Source: Sedimentitalea xiamensis
GTDB lineage: Bacteria; Pseudomonadota; Alphaproteobacteria; Rhodobacterales; Rhodobacteraceae
Assembly (NCBI RefSeq): GCF_030164465.1
Contig: NZ_JASNJE010000009.1
Coordinates: 62,001 to 126,000 of the forward strand
DNA: 64,000 nt
Direction: 5' to 3'
Numbering within the stretch: position 1 is the first letter of the stretch; the number at the start of each line of letters is the position of its first letter. A program made the position numbers and the translations under genes. Below the pieces are notes generated by a model. That model was not told the DNA's origin and did no database searches. It was given only the letters and a program-made list of their open reading frames with translations. Shown piece by piece: positions 27,456 through 35,200 of the stretch.

Positions 27456-28113
27456 GGGACTTCAGGAAATCACGGAGGCGTTGCGCGACGCTTTCCAGGT
27501 CGACCATATCGTTTATCACTGGGTCGATAGCGCGGGCGATCAATATGGCTGCGGGACTTATTCCGATGAATGGAGGAATCGCTACCTCGAACAGAGCTAT
27601 CACCGCATCGATCCCGTTATTGCCGGCTGTTTCCAGCGATTTCACCCGGTCGACTGGAAGCGGTTGGACTGGTCTAGCAAGGCGGCCCGGCATTTTCTGA
27701 GCGAGGCGTTGAAATACGGCGTGGGAAACCAGGGGTTTTCGATTCCGATCCGGGGACCGAACGGACAGTTCGCCTTGTTCACGGTCAGTCACAACTGCAG
27801 CGATGAAACGTGGTCGAAATTTACGGAGGAACACAGCCGGGACCTGATTCTGATCGCGCATTATTTCAACCGCAAGGCCCTGGAATTCGAACCGGGCCGG
27901 CAACCGGAAAAATCCAGAGCGCTGTCCCCGCGCGAAGTGGATGCGATGACGTTGCTGGCGATGGGCTACAGCCGGGCGCAGGTGGCAGAGGCGCTTTCGA
28001 TCTCGGAACACACCCTGCGGGTCTATATAGAAAGCGCCCGTTTCAAGCTGGGCGCGCTGAACACAACGCATGCGGTCGCGCGAGCGATGAGTCGCGGGTT
28101 AATCGTGGTTTGA
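27394..28113 (+). CDS. LuxR-family quorum-sensing transcriptional regulator
   Basis: Acyl-homoserine-lactone-responsive activator or repressor; 239 aa. The N-terminal autoinducer-binding domain shows the usual determinants: the Tyr in RYLEQSYHRIDPVI with the Asp-Pro pair, Trp in PVDWKRLDW, and Gly in GNQGFSIPIRGPNG. The C-terminal HTH (about residues 175-235) reads LSPREVDAMTLLAMGYSRAQ, then ISEHTLRVYIESARFKLGA. The ATG at 27394 lies inside the small upstream ORF and lacks a strong Shine-Dalgarno. luxI follows after 82 bp, a classic cognate pair. Confidence 0.93.
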   Translation: MATTVNLDQILENLDATSALEGLQEITEALRDAFQVDHIVYHWVDSAGDQYGCGTYSDEWRNRYLEQSYHRIDPVIAGCFQRFHPVDWKRLDWSSKAARHFLSEALKYGVGNQGFSIPIRGPNGQFALFTVSHNCSDETWSKFTEEHSRDLILIAHYFNRKALEFEPGRQPEKSRALSPREVDAMTLLAMGYSRAQVAEALSISEHTLRVYIESARFKLGALNTTHAVARAMSRGLIVV

Positions 28114-28195
28114 TAAACCGTCCGTCGCGCTGACGCGGTGTTAACCTTCTATGTCCTACGTTTGTTCTCATGCAGGACGACAAGGGGACATGATC

Positions 28196-28831
28196 ATGCT
28201 GCGCTACATCTACGCAAACGACCTTCACAAATTTCCGAAACTGGCCCGCACGATGTTCGAGGACCGCGCCGACCAGTTCAAGACGCGCCTGGGCTGGGAT
28301 GTCGATGTCGACGCCAAGGGCCAGGAACGCGACCAGTACGACCGGCTCAACCCGCTCTACGTGATCTGGGAAAACGCCGATGGCACACATGGCGGCTCCA
28401 TGCGGTTTCTGCCGACCACCGGTCCGACCATGGTCAACGACGTGTTCGGCCATCTGACCGGTGCCGTGATATCGAGCGCGCTGATCTGGGAATGCACCCG
28501 CTTCTGCCTGTCGCGCAGCGCGGCATCGAACGTGGCCGCGGCCCTGATGCTCGCCGGCGGCGAAATCATGACCGGGTTCGGCATCCGCCATTTCGTCGGC
28601 GTCTTCGACGCCCGCATGGTGCGCATCTATCGCCTGATCGGTTCGTCTCCCGAGGTTCTGGGCAGCGACGGCGAAGGTCGGGACAAGATCAGCGTGGGCC
28701 TGTGGGAATTCACGCCCGAAGCCAAGGCGCAGATCGCGCGCCGTTCGGGCATTTCGCCGGAACTGTCGCGTCTCTGGTTCGACCGCGCGTTCGGCGCGAG
28801 TGTCGGACGCCAGATGGCCCTGTCCGCCTGA
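28196..28831 (+). CDS. Acyl-homoserine-lactone synthase (LuxI family)
   Basis: Makes an N-acyl-homoserine lactone from SAM and an acyl donor. It has 211 aa from the ATG at 28196, chosen because AAGGGG lies 8 bp upstream and family members open MLRYIYA...; ATG 28190 is too near the Shine-Dalgarno. Conserved features are FEDRADQFKTRLGWDV (Arg, Phe and Trp of the active site), DQYDRLNPLYVIW, GGSMRFLPTTGPTMVNDVF and IWECTRFC. The acyl chain cannot be predicted. The adjacent luxR is the probable receptor. Confidence 0.95.
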   Translation: MLRYIYANDLHKFPKLARTMFEDRADQFKTRLGWDVDVDAKGQERDQYDRLNPLYVIWENADGTHGGSMRFLPTTGPTMVNDVFGHLTGAVISSALIWECTRFCLSRSAASNVAAALMLAGGEIMTGFGIRHFVGVFDARMVRIYRLIGSSPEVLGSDGEGRDKISVGLWEFTPEAKAQIARRSGISPELSRLWFDRAFGASVGRQMALSA

Positions 28832-28866
28832 GGTAGAAATCCACCTTCTCATCTGGTGAAGCCGGA

Positions 28867-28888
28867 GACGCGACTGTAGGGTCGCGTC
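28867..28888 (+). promoter_or_regulatory. Hairpin directly before the RecD-like helicase start codon
   Basis: GACGCGAC (28867-28874) and GTCGCGTC (28881-28888) form a perfect 8-bp stem with loop TGTAGG, abutting the ATG at 28889. The strongest Shine-Dalgarno (GGAG, 28864-28867) is about 21 nt from the ATG unless the hairpin forms; AGGG (28878-28881) in the loop/stem is the alternative. Either case suggests structure-dependent translation. Confidence 0.45.
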
Positions 28889-30418
28889 ATGACAGAACCG
28901 TCGGTGACTTTTTCAGAAGATCAGGCCGCTGCTTACGACAGCGTGTCCGATACATTGCGCCACGCCGGCGTGAACCTGGAAGACGGCATGCTGGCCCCGC
29001 CCGGAAGCGGTGCATCGGGCGTCGTTGCCCTGATCGGAAAGGCGGGATCGGGAAAGACCCTGCTTCTGGCCGAACTGTTCAAGGACTTGCAGCAAGCGGG
29101 TGTCGAGATCGTCTCGGGCGACTACGAGAGCCGGCGGCGCAAGGACAAGCGCACCCTGGCCGTCCTGGCGCCGACCAACAAGGCGGCAAGCGTTCTCAGG
29201 CTGCGGGGCGTCCCCGCCACCACGATCCACCGTATCCTGTACACGCCGGTCTACGATCCGGAATACGAACGGATCGCGGAATGGCTCGCCGGCAACGGAG
29301 ACCGCCCGGAAATCGAAGGCCTGAGCGACCAGGCCCTGGACCGGGCGCACGCCTTCTATGCCACCAACAAATCCATTCCCGGAGCCTTGGCCGCCGCCGG
29401 ATTGCGCGGTTCGGATTTCATTTCGGGCTGGAAGCGGCGCGAGGATCCGCTGGATATCGGGTTTGTCGACGAGGCTTCGATGCTGGACGATCGGCAGTTC
29501 GCCGATCTCAAGGATATCTTTCCGACCCTGATCCTGTTCGGCGATCCGGCGCAGCTTGCGCCGGTCAACCAGTCCGGAACCATGGTGTTCGACGCCTTGC
29601 CCGAGTCCCGCAAGCTCGAATTGCACCGGGTTCACAGGCAGGACGCCGATAACCCCATTCTGGATCTGGCGCATGCGCTGGCCGACCCGCAGCTTGAATT
29701 CCGGGACTTCGAGCGGATGATCGAAGACATGGCCCGCCACGACGAGCGCGTCGTCTGGGGGGAACGGGTCGAAGTCGATCTCATGGCGCGCAGCCCGGTT
29801 CTGGTGTGGCGGAATGCGACGCGGATCCGGCTGATCAATGCCTTCCGGTCGGTGCATGGCGCCCCCGAAGACGCGCTTCTGGCAGGCGAACCGCTGATCT
29901 GCGACGGAATCGAGTTGCCGTTGAAGCACCGCAAGAAGCGGCTGGACCTGGAAGCGCGCGGTCTGATCAAGGGCGCGCAGGCGGTCTATCTCGGTCCCGG
30001 CAGCAAGCCGGGTTTTTCCCGTCTGCACGTGATCGGGGCCGAAGACCCGCAGGTCAGCGCCGCGTCCATCGTCAAGATCGAAAAGCCGGACGAGGAAGAA
30101 CCCTTCATCCCCTTCGCCGCGCGCATGGGGGCGACCTTCCTGCATGGCGCGGCGGTCACCATCCACAAGGCCCAGGGATCGCAATGGGACACGGTGCAGG
30201 TGTTCGCGCCCGATCTCTTCGTCGCCGCGCGCATGGGGCGGATCGAGGCCGGCCAGCCGCTGTGGAAACGGCTGGCCTACGTGGCGATCACACGGGCGCA
30301 GGACCGGCTGATCTGGGTGGTGCGAAACCGCCTGTCCAGGCCGACGCACGGTCTGCAGGTGGATGACCTGCGCGGCCTGCCCGCAACATCCCTGACCCTG
30401 GAGGTGCAAGAGCAATGA
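28889..30418 (+). CDS. RecD-like superfamily 1 ATP-dependent DNA helicase
   Basis: A 509-aa SF1 helicase. Motif I is GKAGSGKT (50-57), then APTNKAASVLR (Ia region), VDEASMLDD (II), FGDPAQLAPV (III) and, at the C-terminus, UvrD_C_2-type motifs: VTIHKAQGSQWDTV (V) and YVAITRAQDRL (VI). There is no nuclease domain. It resembles the RecD2/TraA helicase core and could act in DNA repair or replication restart. It overlaps the following SDR gene by 4 bp. Start at ATG 28889. Confidence 0.9.
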   Translation: MTEPSVTFSEDQAAAYDSVSDTLRHAGVNLEDGMLAPPGSGASGVVALIGKAGSGKTLLLAELFKDLQQAGVEIVSGDYESRRRKDKRTLAVLAPTNKAASVLRLRGVPATTIHRILYTPVYDPEYERIAEWLAGNGDRPEIEGLSDQALDRAHAFYATNKSIPGALAAAGLRGSDFISGWKRREDPLDIGFVDEASMLDDRQFADLKDIFPTLILFGDPAQLAPVNQSGTMVFDALPESRKLELHRVHRQDADNPILDLAHALADPQLEFRDFERMIEDMARHDERVVWGERVEVDLMARSPVLVWRNATRIRLINAFRSVHGAPEDALLAGEPLICDGIELPLKHRKKRLDLEARGLIKGAQAVYLGPGSKPGFSRLHVIGAEDPQVSAASIVKIEKPDEEEPFIPFAARMGATFLHGAAVTIHKAQGSQWDTVQVFAPDLFVAARMGRIEAGQPLWKRLAYVAITRAQDRLIWVVRNRLSRPTHGLQVDDLRGLPATSLTLEVQEQ

Positions 30419-31152
30419 GTTCCATCCTGATCACCGGCGCCAGTTCCGGCATCGGCAAGGCGACCGCCGAATTTTTCCTGGACCGCGGATGGCGGGTCGG
30501 GCTGCTGGCGCGGCGCGCCGAACCCCTGGCCGCGCTTGCGGACCGATACCCGGATCTCGCGGTGCCGCTGGTTGCCGATGTCACCGACCGCGCCGCGGTG
30601 GACAGCGCCTTCGCCGCCTTTGTCGCCGACGGGCAAAGACTGGATGTCCTGTTCAACAACGCGGGGATCTTCACGCCGGCCGGAACCATCGACGAGATCG
30701 ACATCGACGACTGGTACGCGGCGGTGAACGTCAACCTGAACGGCATGTTTCTCTGCGCGCGCGCGGCCTTCGCGGCGATGCGGTCGCAGCGGCCGCAGGG
30801 CGGGCGCATCATCAACAACGGGTCGATCGCGGCGCATGTGCCGCGTCCGGGCTCGGTGCCCTATACCGCCACCAAGCACGCGATCACCGGCCTGACCCGC
30901 AGCCTGTCGCTGGATGGCCGGCCCTTCGACATCGCCTGCGGGCAGATCGACATCGGGAACGCCCTGACGCCGATGGTGCAGGGGTTGATCGACACGGCCC
31001 TGGCGGCGGACCCGAACGCCGAGGTCCAGCCGACCATGGCGGTCCAGGACGCCGCTTCCAGCGTGTTTCATATGGCGGGCCTGCCGCTTCAGGCGAATGT
31101 GCAGTTCATGACCGTGATGGCGACCAAGATGCCCTATATCGGTCGCGGCTAG
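30415..31152 (+). CDS. SDR-family oxidoreductase
   Basis: A 245-aa short-chain dehydrogenase/reductase. The cofactor motif TGASSGIGKATAEF is at the N-terminus, followed by NNAGIFTPAG (NAG motif), the catalytic serine in NNGSIAAHVPRPG and the YxxxK in PYTATKHAITGL (Tyr, Lys). Arg in LLARRAE after beta-2 suggests NADP preference. The substrate is unknown. Its ATG overlaps the helicase stop (ATGA), so it is translationally coupled to an unrelated DNA enzyme. Its stop overlaps the convergent TIGR02186 gene by 4 bp. Confidence 0.9.
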   Translation: MSSILITGASSGIGKATAEFFLDRGWRVGLLARRAEPLAALADRYPDLAVPLVADVTDRAAVDSAFAAFVADGQRLDVLFNNAGIFTPAGTIDEIDIDDWYAAVNVNLNGMFLCARAAFAAMRSQRPQGGRIINNGSIAAHVPRPGSVPYTATKHAITGLTRSLSLDGRPFDIACGQIDIGNALTPMVQGLIDTALAADPNAEVQPTMAVQDAASSVFHMAGLPLQANVQFMTVMATKMPYIGRG

Positions 31153-31907
31153 TTGCGCAACAGCCGGAAGACGGCCGACGCCCCCCAGCCCGCCGCGATG
31201 GCGATGGCCAGCGACATCAGCCCGTAGAGCATCGGCTGTTCGCGCGACAGGCCGAACAGCCAGCGCTCCAGGCCGACCTTGCGCACGTCGATCGCGGTTT
31301 CGTAGCTGGACACCACCTGGCCGCCGCGGGTCAGGAAGATGCGTGTGGCGTAAAAGCCCTCGGTCAGGTTGGCGGGCATCTTGATCGCGGTGCGAAACAG
31401 GGTCTGCTGATCCAGCACGACCTGCCCTTCGAGCAGCTGGTACAGCCCGTTGGCGCGCCGGATCCGGATGATCGCCTCGGTGAAGCTGGCGGCGTCGGAC
31501 ACGGTGCCCGGCGCTCCGACCGACCGGATCGCCCGGTCTATCGTGATCTTGTGCCGCAGGTCTTCCGTGTTGGTCAGAACCTCGGGGACCGGCGCGGTGG
31601 TGGCCACCGCGTAGAAGCTCGGCGCGCGGTCGACTTCCACGGCGTCGGCATTGACCCAGATCCCGAACCACCTGTCCTTGCGGCGCACCGTTACCGGCTG
31701 TGACGGCCCGGCCACGGTGATCAGGACCTCCAGCGGCTCGCCGTCCGGGATCGGGCTTTCGCGCTTGACCGCCCCGAAGATCAGGATCTCCGAACCGTCA
31801 AAGCTGGTCGTGATCGACACCTTGTCGCGGCTCAGCCCCAGCACGACCTCTTCGCCGGCCGACAGACCGGGCAGCAGCAGGAAGAAAAGGATCGCCAGCC
31901 CCCGCAT
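31149..31907 (-). CDS. TIGR02186-family exported membrane protein
   Basis: A 252-aa protein. Signal sequence RGLAILFFLLLPGLSAGEE, a beta-rich periplasmic domain (VVLGLSRDKVSITTSFDGSE, YAVATTAPVPEV, FYATRIFLTRGGQVVSSYET) and one C-terminal transmembrane helix (LMSLAIAIAAGWGASAV) fit the TIGR02186 family, which is typically next to a TauE-like permease. The ATG at 31907 lies 2 bp after the permease stop. A periplasmic accessory role for anion export is inferred from pairing only. Confidence 0.85.
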   Translation of the reverse strand: MRGLAILFFLLLPGLSAGEEVVLGLSRDKVSITTSFDGSEILIFGAVKRESPIPDGEPLEVLITVAGPSQPVTVRRKDRWFGIWVNADAVEVDRAPSFYAVATTAPVPEVLTNTEDLRHKITIDRAIRSVGAPGTVSDAASFTEAIIRIRRANGLYQLLEGQVVLDQQTLFRTAIKMPANLTEGFYATRIFLTRGGQVVSSYETAIDVRKVGLERWLFGLSREQPMLYGLMSLAIAIAAGWGASAVFRLLRN

Positions 31908-31909
31908 GC

Positions 31910-32833
31910 TCAATGCCCGCCCGCGACGCCGAGCGAATAAAGCTCGACAGGTTGCAGCAGCAGGTCCAGGGCCAGCTTGCCGCAGACCGCCAGCACCATC
32001 AGCGCCAGCAGGATGCGCAACTGCTCCGCCTTCATCTTGACGCCGATCCGGGTGCCGATCTGGGCGCCGACGACGCCGCCGATCAGCAGAAGCACCGCCA
32101 GGACGATGTCGACCGTATAGTTGGTGGTCGCATGCAGCATCGTGGTGAAGCCGGTAACGAAGATGATCTGGAACAGCGAGGTGCCGACCACCACCTTGGT
32201 CGGCATGCCCAGGATGTAGATCATCGCCGGCACCATGATGAAGCCGCCGCCGACCCCCATGATCGCGGCCAGGATGCCGACGAGGACGCCGACGATCAGC
32301 GGCGGGATCACCGAGATATACAGCCCCGAGGTGCGGAACCGCATCTTGAAGGGCAGGGCATGCACCCAGGTCCGCTGCCGCCGCGCCGCCGGCGGCGAGC
32401 CGCCCGCCTTGCGCGACTTGCGGATCGCGTTCAGGCTTTCGATGAACATCAGTGCCCCGACCACGCCCAGGAACGCGACGTAGCAAAGCCGCACCAGCAG
32501 ATCGACCTGGCCGATGCTTTTCAGGTAGTTGAAGACCACGACCCCCAGCGCCGCGCCGGCCAGGCCGCCGACCAGCAGCACCGTGCCCATCTTCAGATCG
32601 ACCGTCTTGCGCTTGAAATGGGCCAGCACGCCGGAAAATGACGAGGCGACGATCTGGTTCGCCTCGGTGGCGACGGCAACCGCCGGCGGGATGCCGATGA
32701 AGAACAACAGCGGGGTCATCAGGAACCCGCCGCCGACCCCGAACATGCCCGACAGTATTCCCACCAATCCGCCCAGCCCAAGCAGCAGAAAGGCGTTGAC
32801 CGATACCTCGGCAATGGGAAGGTAAATCTGCAT
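31910..32833 (-). CDS. TauE/SafE-family (DUF81) permease
   Basis: A 307-aa membrane protein with about eight spans. The duplicated glycine-rich signatures GGLVGILSGMFGVGGGFLMTPL and VGILAAIMGVGGGFIMVPAM are textbook TauE/SafE repeats, and a basic cytoplasmic loop (RKSRKAGGSPPAARRQR) separates the halves. It is a probable exporter of sulfite or an organosulfonate. It is paired with the TIGR02186 gene downstream, an association seen in other Rhodobacteraceae. It is a different subtype from the 250-aa TauE at 8573. Confidence 0.92.
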   Translation of the reverse strand: MQIYLPIAEVSVNAFLLLGLGGLVGILSGMFGVGGGFLMTPLLFFIGIPPAVAVATEANQIVASSFSGVLAHFKRKTVDLKMGTVLLVGGLAGAALGVVVFNYLKSIGQVDLLVRLCYVAFLGVVGALMFIESLNAIRKSRKAGGSPPAARRQRTWVHALPFKMRFRTSGLYISVIPPLIVGVLVGILAAIMGVGGGFIMVPAMIYILGMPTKVVVGTSLFQIIFVTGFTTMLHATTNYTVDIVLAVLLLIGGVVGAQIGTRIGVKMKAEQLRILLALMVLAVCGKLALDLLLQPVELYSLGVAGGH

Positions 32834-32908
32834 GATCTTTGTTAGACTACCCCGTGACGCAAAATCAACCGATCATGCCGCGTCGCCGCGACAGGAGCCC
32901 GTATGGGG

Positions 32909-33874
32909 CTAGCGTTCCTTGACATAGGGCTCGCCTCCGGCGCGCGGCGGGATCGCCTTGCCGACGAAACCGGCCAGGATCACAACGGTCAGGATATAGG
33001 GCAGGGCGTCCATCGCCTGCACCGGGATCACCACGCCGCCGATGTCGATGTTCTGATAGCGCAGCGCCACCGCCTGCAGGAAACCGAAGAGCAGGCAGGC
33101 ATACATCGCATGCCAGGGCCGCCATTTGGCGAAGATCAGCGCCGCCAGGGCGATGAACCCGCGCCCTGCGGTCATGTCCTTCACGAACCCGGCCTGAAGC
33201 GCGGTCGCCAGGTAGGCCCCGGCGATGCCGCAGAGCACGCCGCAGATCGCCACCGCGGCATAGCGCAGCCCCACCACCGACACGCCCGCCGTGTCCACGG
33301 CGGCGGGGTTCTCGCCCACCGCCCGCAGCCGCAGCCCGAAACGGGTGCGGAACAGCACCCACCAGGTCAGCGGCACGGCGGCGAAGGCGACATAGACGAG
33401 GACCGAATGGCCCGATAGCAGTTCGGAATAGACCGGCCCCAGCACCGGCACGCCCGCCAGCGCGTCGGCGAAGGGCAGCGTGATCGGCTCGAACCGGGCG
33501 CCGCCCATCAGCGACGGGGTGCGGCCGCCTTGGGCAAACCAGTCCTGCGCGATCAGCACCGTCATCCCGGCGGCCAGGAAATTGATCGCGACGCCGGAAA
33601 TCAGCTGGTTGCCGCGAAAGGTGATCGAGGCCAGCCCGTGCAGCCCCGCCAGCGCCAGCGAGGCGGCGATGCCCGCCAGCAGGCCGAGCCAGACCGACCC
33701 GGTCAGCGCGGCCACGGCGGCGGAAAAGAAGGCGGCGGCCAGCATCTTGCCTTCCAGCCCGATGTCGAACACGCCGGCCCGTTCGGAAAACAGCCCGGCC
33801 AGGCAGGCGAGAAGCAGCGGCGTCGACAGCCGGATCGTGCTGTCCAGAACCTGGATGATGGTCAGGAAATCCAT
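32909..33874 (-). CDS. ABC transporter permease, nucleoside/BMP type (second permease)
   Basis: A 321-aa inner-membrane permease of the branched-chain/nucleoside (BPD_transp_2) class. It begins MDFLTIIQVLDSTIRLSTPL and has about eight spans with the conserved GVFDIGLEGKMLAAAF and FRTRFGLRLRAVGENPAAVDTAGV cytoplasmic coupling loop. The start ATG overlaps the upstream permease stop by one base (TGATG). It is the last gene of the operon BMP-binding protein, ATPase, permease, permease. The substrate is likely a nucleoside or purine base. Confidence 0.93.
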   Translation of the reverse strand: MDFLTIIQVLDSTIRLSTPLLLACLAGLFSERAGVFDIGLEGKMLAAAFFSAAVAALTGSVWLGLLAGIAASLALAGLHGLASITFRGNQLISGVAINFLAAGMTVLIAQDWFAQGGRTPSLMGGARFEPITLPFADALAGVPVLGPVYSELLSGHSVLVYVAFAAVPLTWWVLFRTRFGLRLRAVGENPAAVDTAGVSVVGLRYAAVAICGVLCGIAGAYLATALQAGFVKDMTAGRGFIALAALIFAKWRPWHAMYACLLFGFLQAVALRYQNIDIGGVVIPVQAMDALPYILTVVILAGFVGKAIPPRAGGEPYVKER

Positions 33875-35046
33875 CACGGCTCCTCCCGCCCGTCTTTCGG
33901 CATGACCGAGGGCGGATGCGTCCGGGCGGGCAGAGGGGCGGCGGGCGCCGTGCCCCGCCGGTTGCGCCCCAGCGCCAGGAACAGCCGCTCCAGCGGCATC
34001 CGCACCATGTTGTCCAGCGCCCCGGTGAACAGGATCACCAGCGCCTGGATCACCACGATCAACTCGCGCGGGATGGTTGTCCAGAGGGCCAGTTCCGCGC
34101 CGCCCTGGTAGAGAAACCCGAACAGGATCGCCGCGAGGAACACGCCGAACGGGTGGCTGCGCCCCATCAGCGCCACCGCGATGCCGATGAACCCGGCCCC
34201 TTCGGTGGCGTTCAGCACCAGCCGTTCGGCCTCGCCCATCACGTTGTTGATCGCCATGCATCCGGCCAGCCCGCCGGAAATCAGCATCGCGATCATGGTG
34301 ATCCGCACCGGCGATATCCCGGCGTAGAGCGCCCCGGTCTCGGAATGGCCATAGGCGCGGATCTCGTATCCGAGCCGGGTGCGCCAGATCAGCAGCCAGA
34401 CCAGCACGCAGGCCGCCACCGCCACCAGCAGGCTCACATTCGCCGGCGCGGCCTTGGAAAACGCGATGCCGAAGGGCGCGAGCAATTCGTGCAGGGTCGG
34501 CAGGTGCACCGCCTCGGGAAACCGGGCCGTCGCCGGGTCCATAGACCCCTGCGGGCGCATCAGGTTGACCAGCACATAGTTGAGAAAGGCGGCGGCGATG
34601 AAATTGAACATGATCGTGGTGATCACGATATGGCTGCCGCGCCGGGCCTGAAGCCAGGCCGGTATCGCCGCCCAGGCCGCGCCGAACAGGGCGGCCGCCA
34701 GGGCCGCGAAGACCAGCGCCAGCGTCCAGTGCGGCCAGGGGATGTAGAGGCAGGCCAGCGCCACGCCCAGCCCGCCCAGCATCGCCTGGCCTTCGCCGCC
34801 GATGTTGAACAGACGGGCGTGAAACGCGACCGAAACCGCCAGCCCGGTGAACATGAAATTGGTCGCGTAATACAGCGTATAGCCCCAGCCATAGGTCGAG
34901 CCGAGAGCGCCGCTCACCATCATCCTGACTGCCGCGACCGGGTCCTCGCCGATGCCGATGATGACCAGGGTCGACAGGATCGCGGCAAGGATCAGGCTGA
35001 TCAGCGGGATCAGCACCACGTCGGCCCATTTCGGCATCACGTCCAT
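33874..35046 (-). CDS. ABC transporter permease, nucleoside/BMP type (first permease)
   Basis: A 390-aa permease, larger than its partner. N-terminal spans (WADVVLIPLISLILAAILST), GEGQAMLGGLGVALA and the coupling segment RTRLGYEIRAYGHSETGALYAGI are typical. The C-terminus has a Pro/Arg-rich cytoplasmic tail (GRNRRGTAPAAPLPARTHPP). It is translationally coupled to the second permease. A 154-bp gap with a palindromic element separates it from the ATPase gene. Confidence 0.93.
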   Translation of the reverse strand: MDVMPKWADVVLIPLISLILAAILSTLVIIGIGEDPVAAVRMMVSGALGSTYGWGYTLYYATNFMFTGLAVSVAFHARLFNIGGEGQAMLGGLGVALACLYIPWPHWTLALVFAALAAALFGAAWAAIPAWLQARRGSHIVITTIMFNFIAAAFLNYVLVNLMRPQGSMDPATARFPEAVHLPTLHELLAPFGIAFSKAAPANVSLLVAVAACVLVWLLIWRTRLGYEIRAYGHSETGALYAGISPVRITMIAMLISGGLAGCMAINNVMGEAERLVLNATEGAGFIGIAVALMGRSHPFGVFLAAILFGFLYQGGAELALWTTIPRELIVVIQALVILFTGALDNMVRMPLERLFLALGRNRRGTAPAAPLPARTHPPSVMPKDGREEP

Positions 35047-35082
35047 GTCGTGGCCACCTCGTCACTGCGGTTCCGGGCAGAT

Positions 35083-35191
35083 CGGACGGACGCCGGCGAG
35101 AAGCCGCTTGAAAGCGGCTTATAACGCGATTTTGAAATCGCGTTGCAAGGCGTTTGCAAACGCCTTGCGTGGCGCCAACGCGAGCCGTCCG
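35083..35191. repeat. Cloverleaf-like palindromic element in the transporter operon
   Basis: Three adjacent perfect hairpins with 2-nt loops: arms of 9 bp (35101-35109/35112-35120), 10 bp (35123-35132/35135-35144) and 11 bp (35145-35155/35158-35168). They are enclosed by a 7-bp outer stem CGGACGG (35083-35089) with CCGTCCG (35185-35191). It fills the 154-bp gap between the ATPase and permease genes. It resembles REP/MITE-like mobile palindromes, and may modulate the relative expression of the downstream permeases. Confidence 0.7.
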
Positions 35192-35200
35192 CGTAGATCA

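Noticed and set aside
28114-28195. Canonical lux box before luxI
   Set aside because: No 18-20 bp palindrome with the usual CTG...CAG ends was found in the 82-bp gap; only a weak GTCCT/AGGAC pairing is present.
34619-34626. Single GTGATCAC in the permease gene (also at 37508 and 48761 in other coding regions)
   Set aside because: These are isolated copies within conserved codons, not paired at 21 bp, and match the roughly one-per-65-kb chance level for an 8-mer within a small factor.
32909-35065. A 718-aa frame joining two permease genes
   Set aside because: Only the last 321 residues are a genuine permease; the rest is an out-of-frame reading of the first permease, which has its own complete frame.
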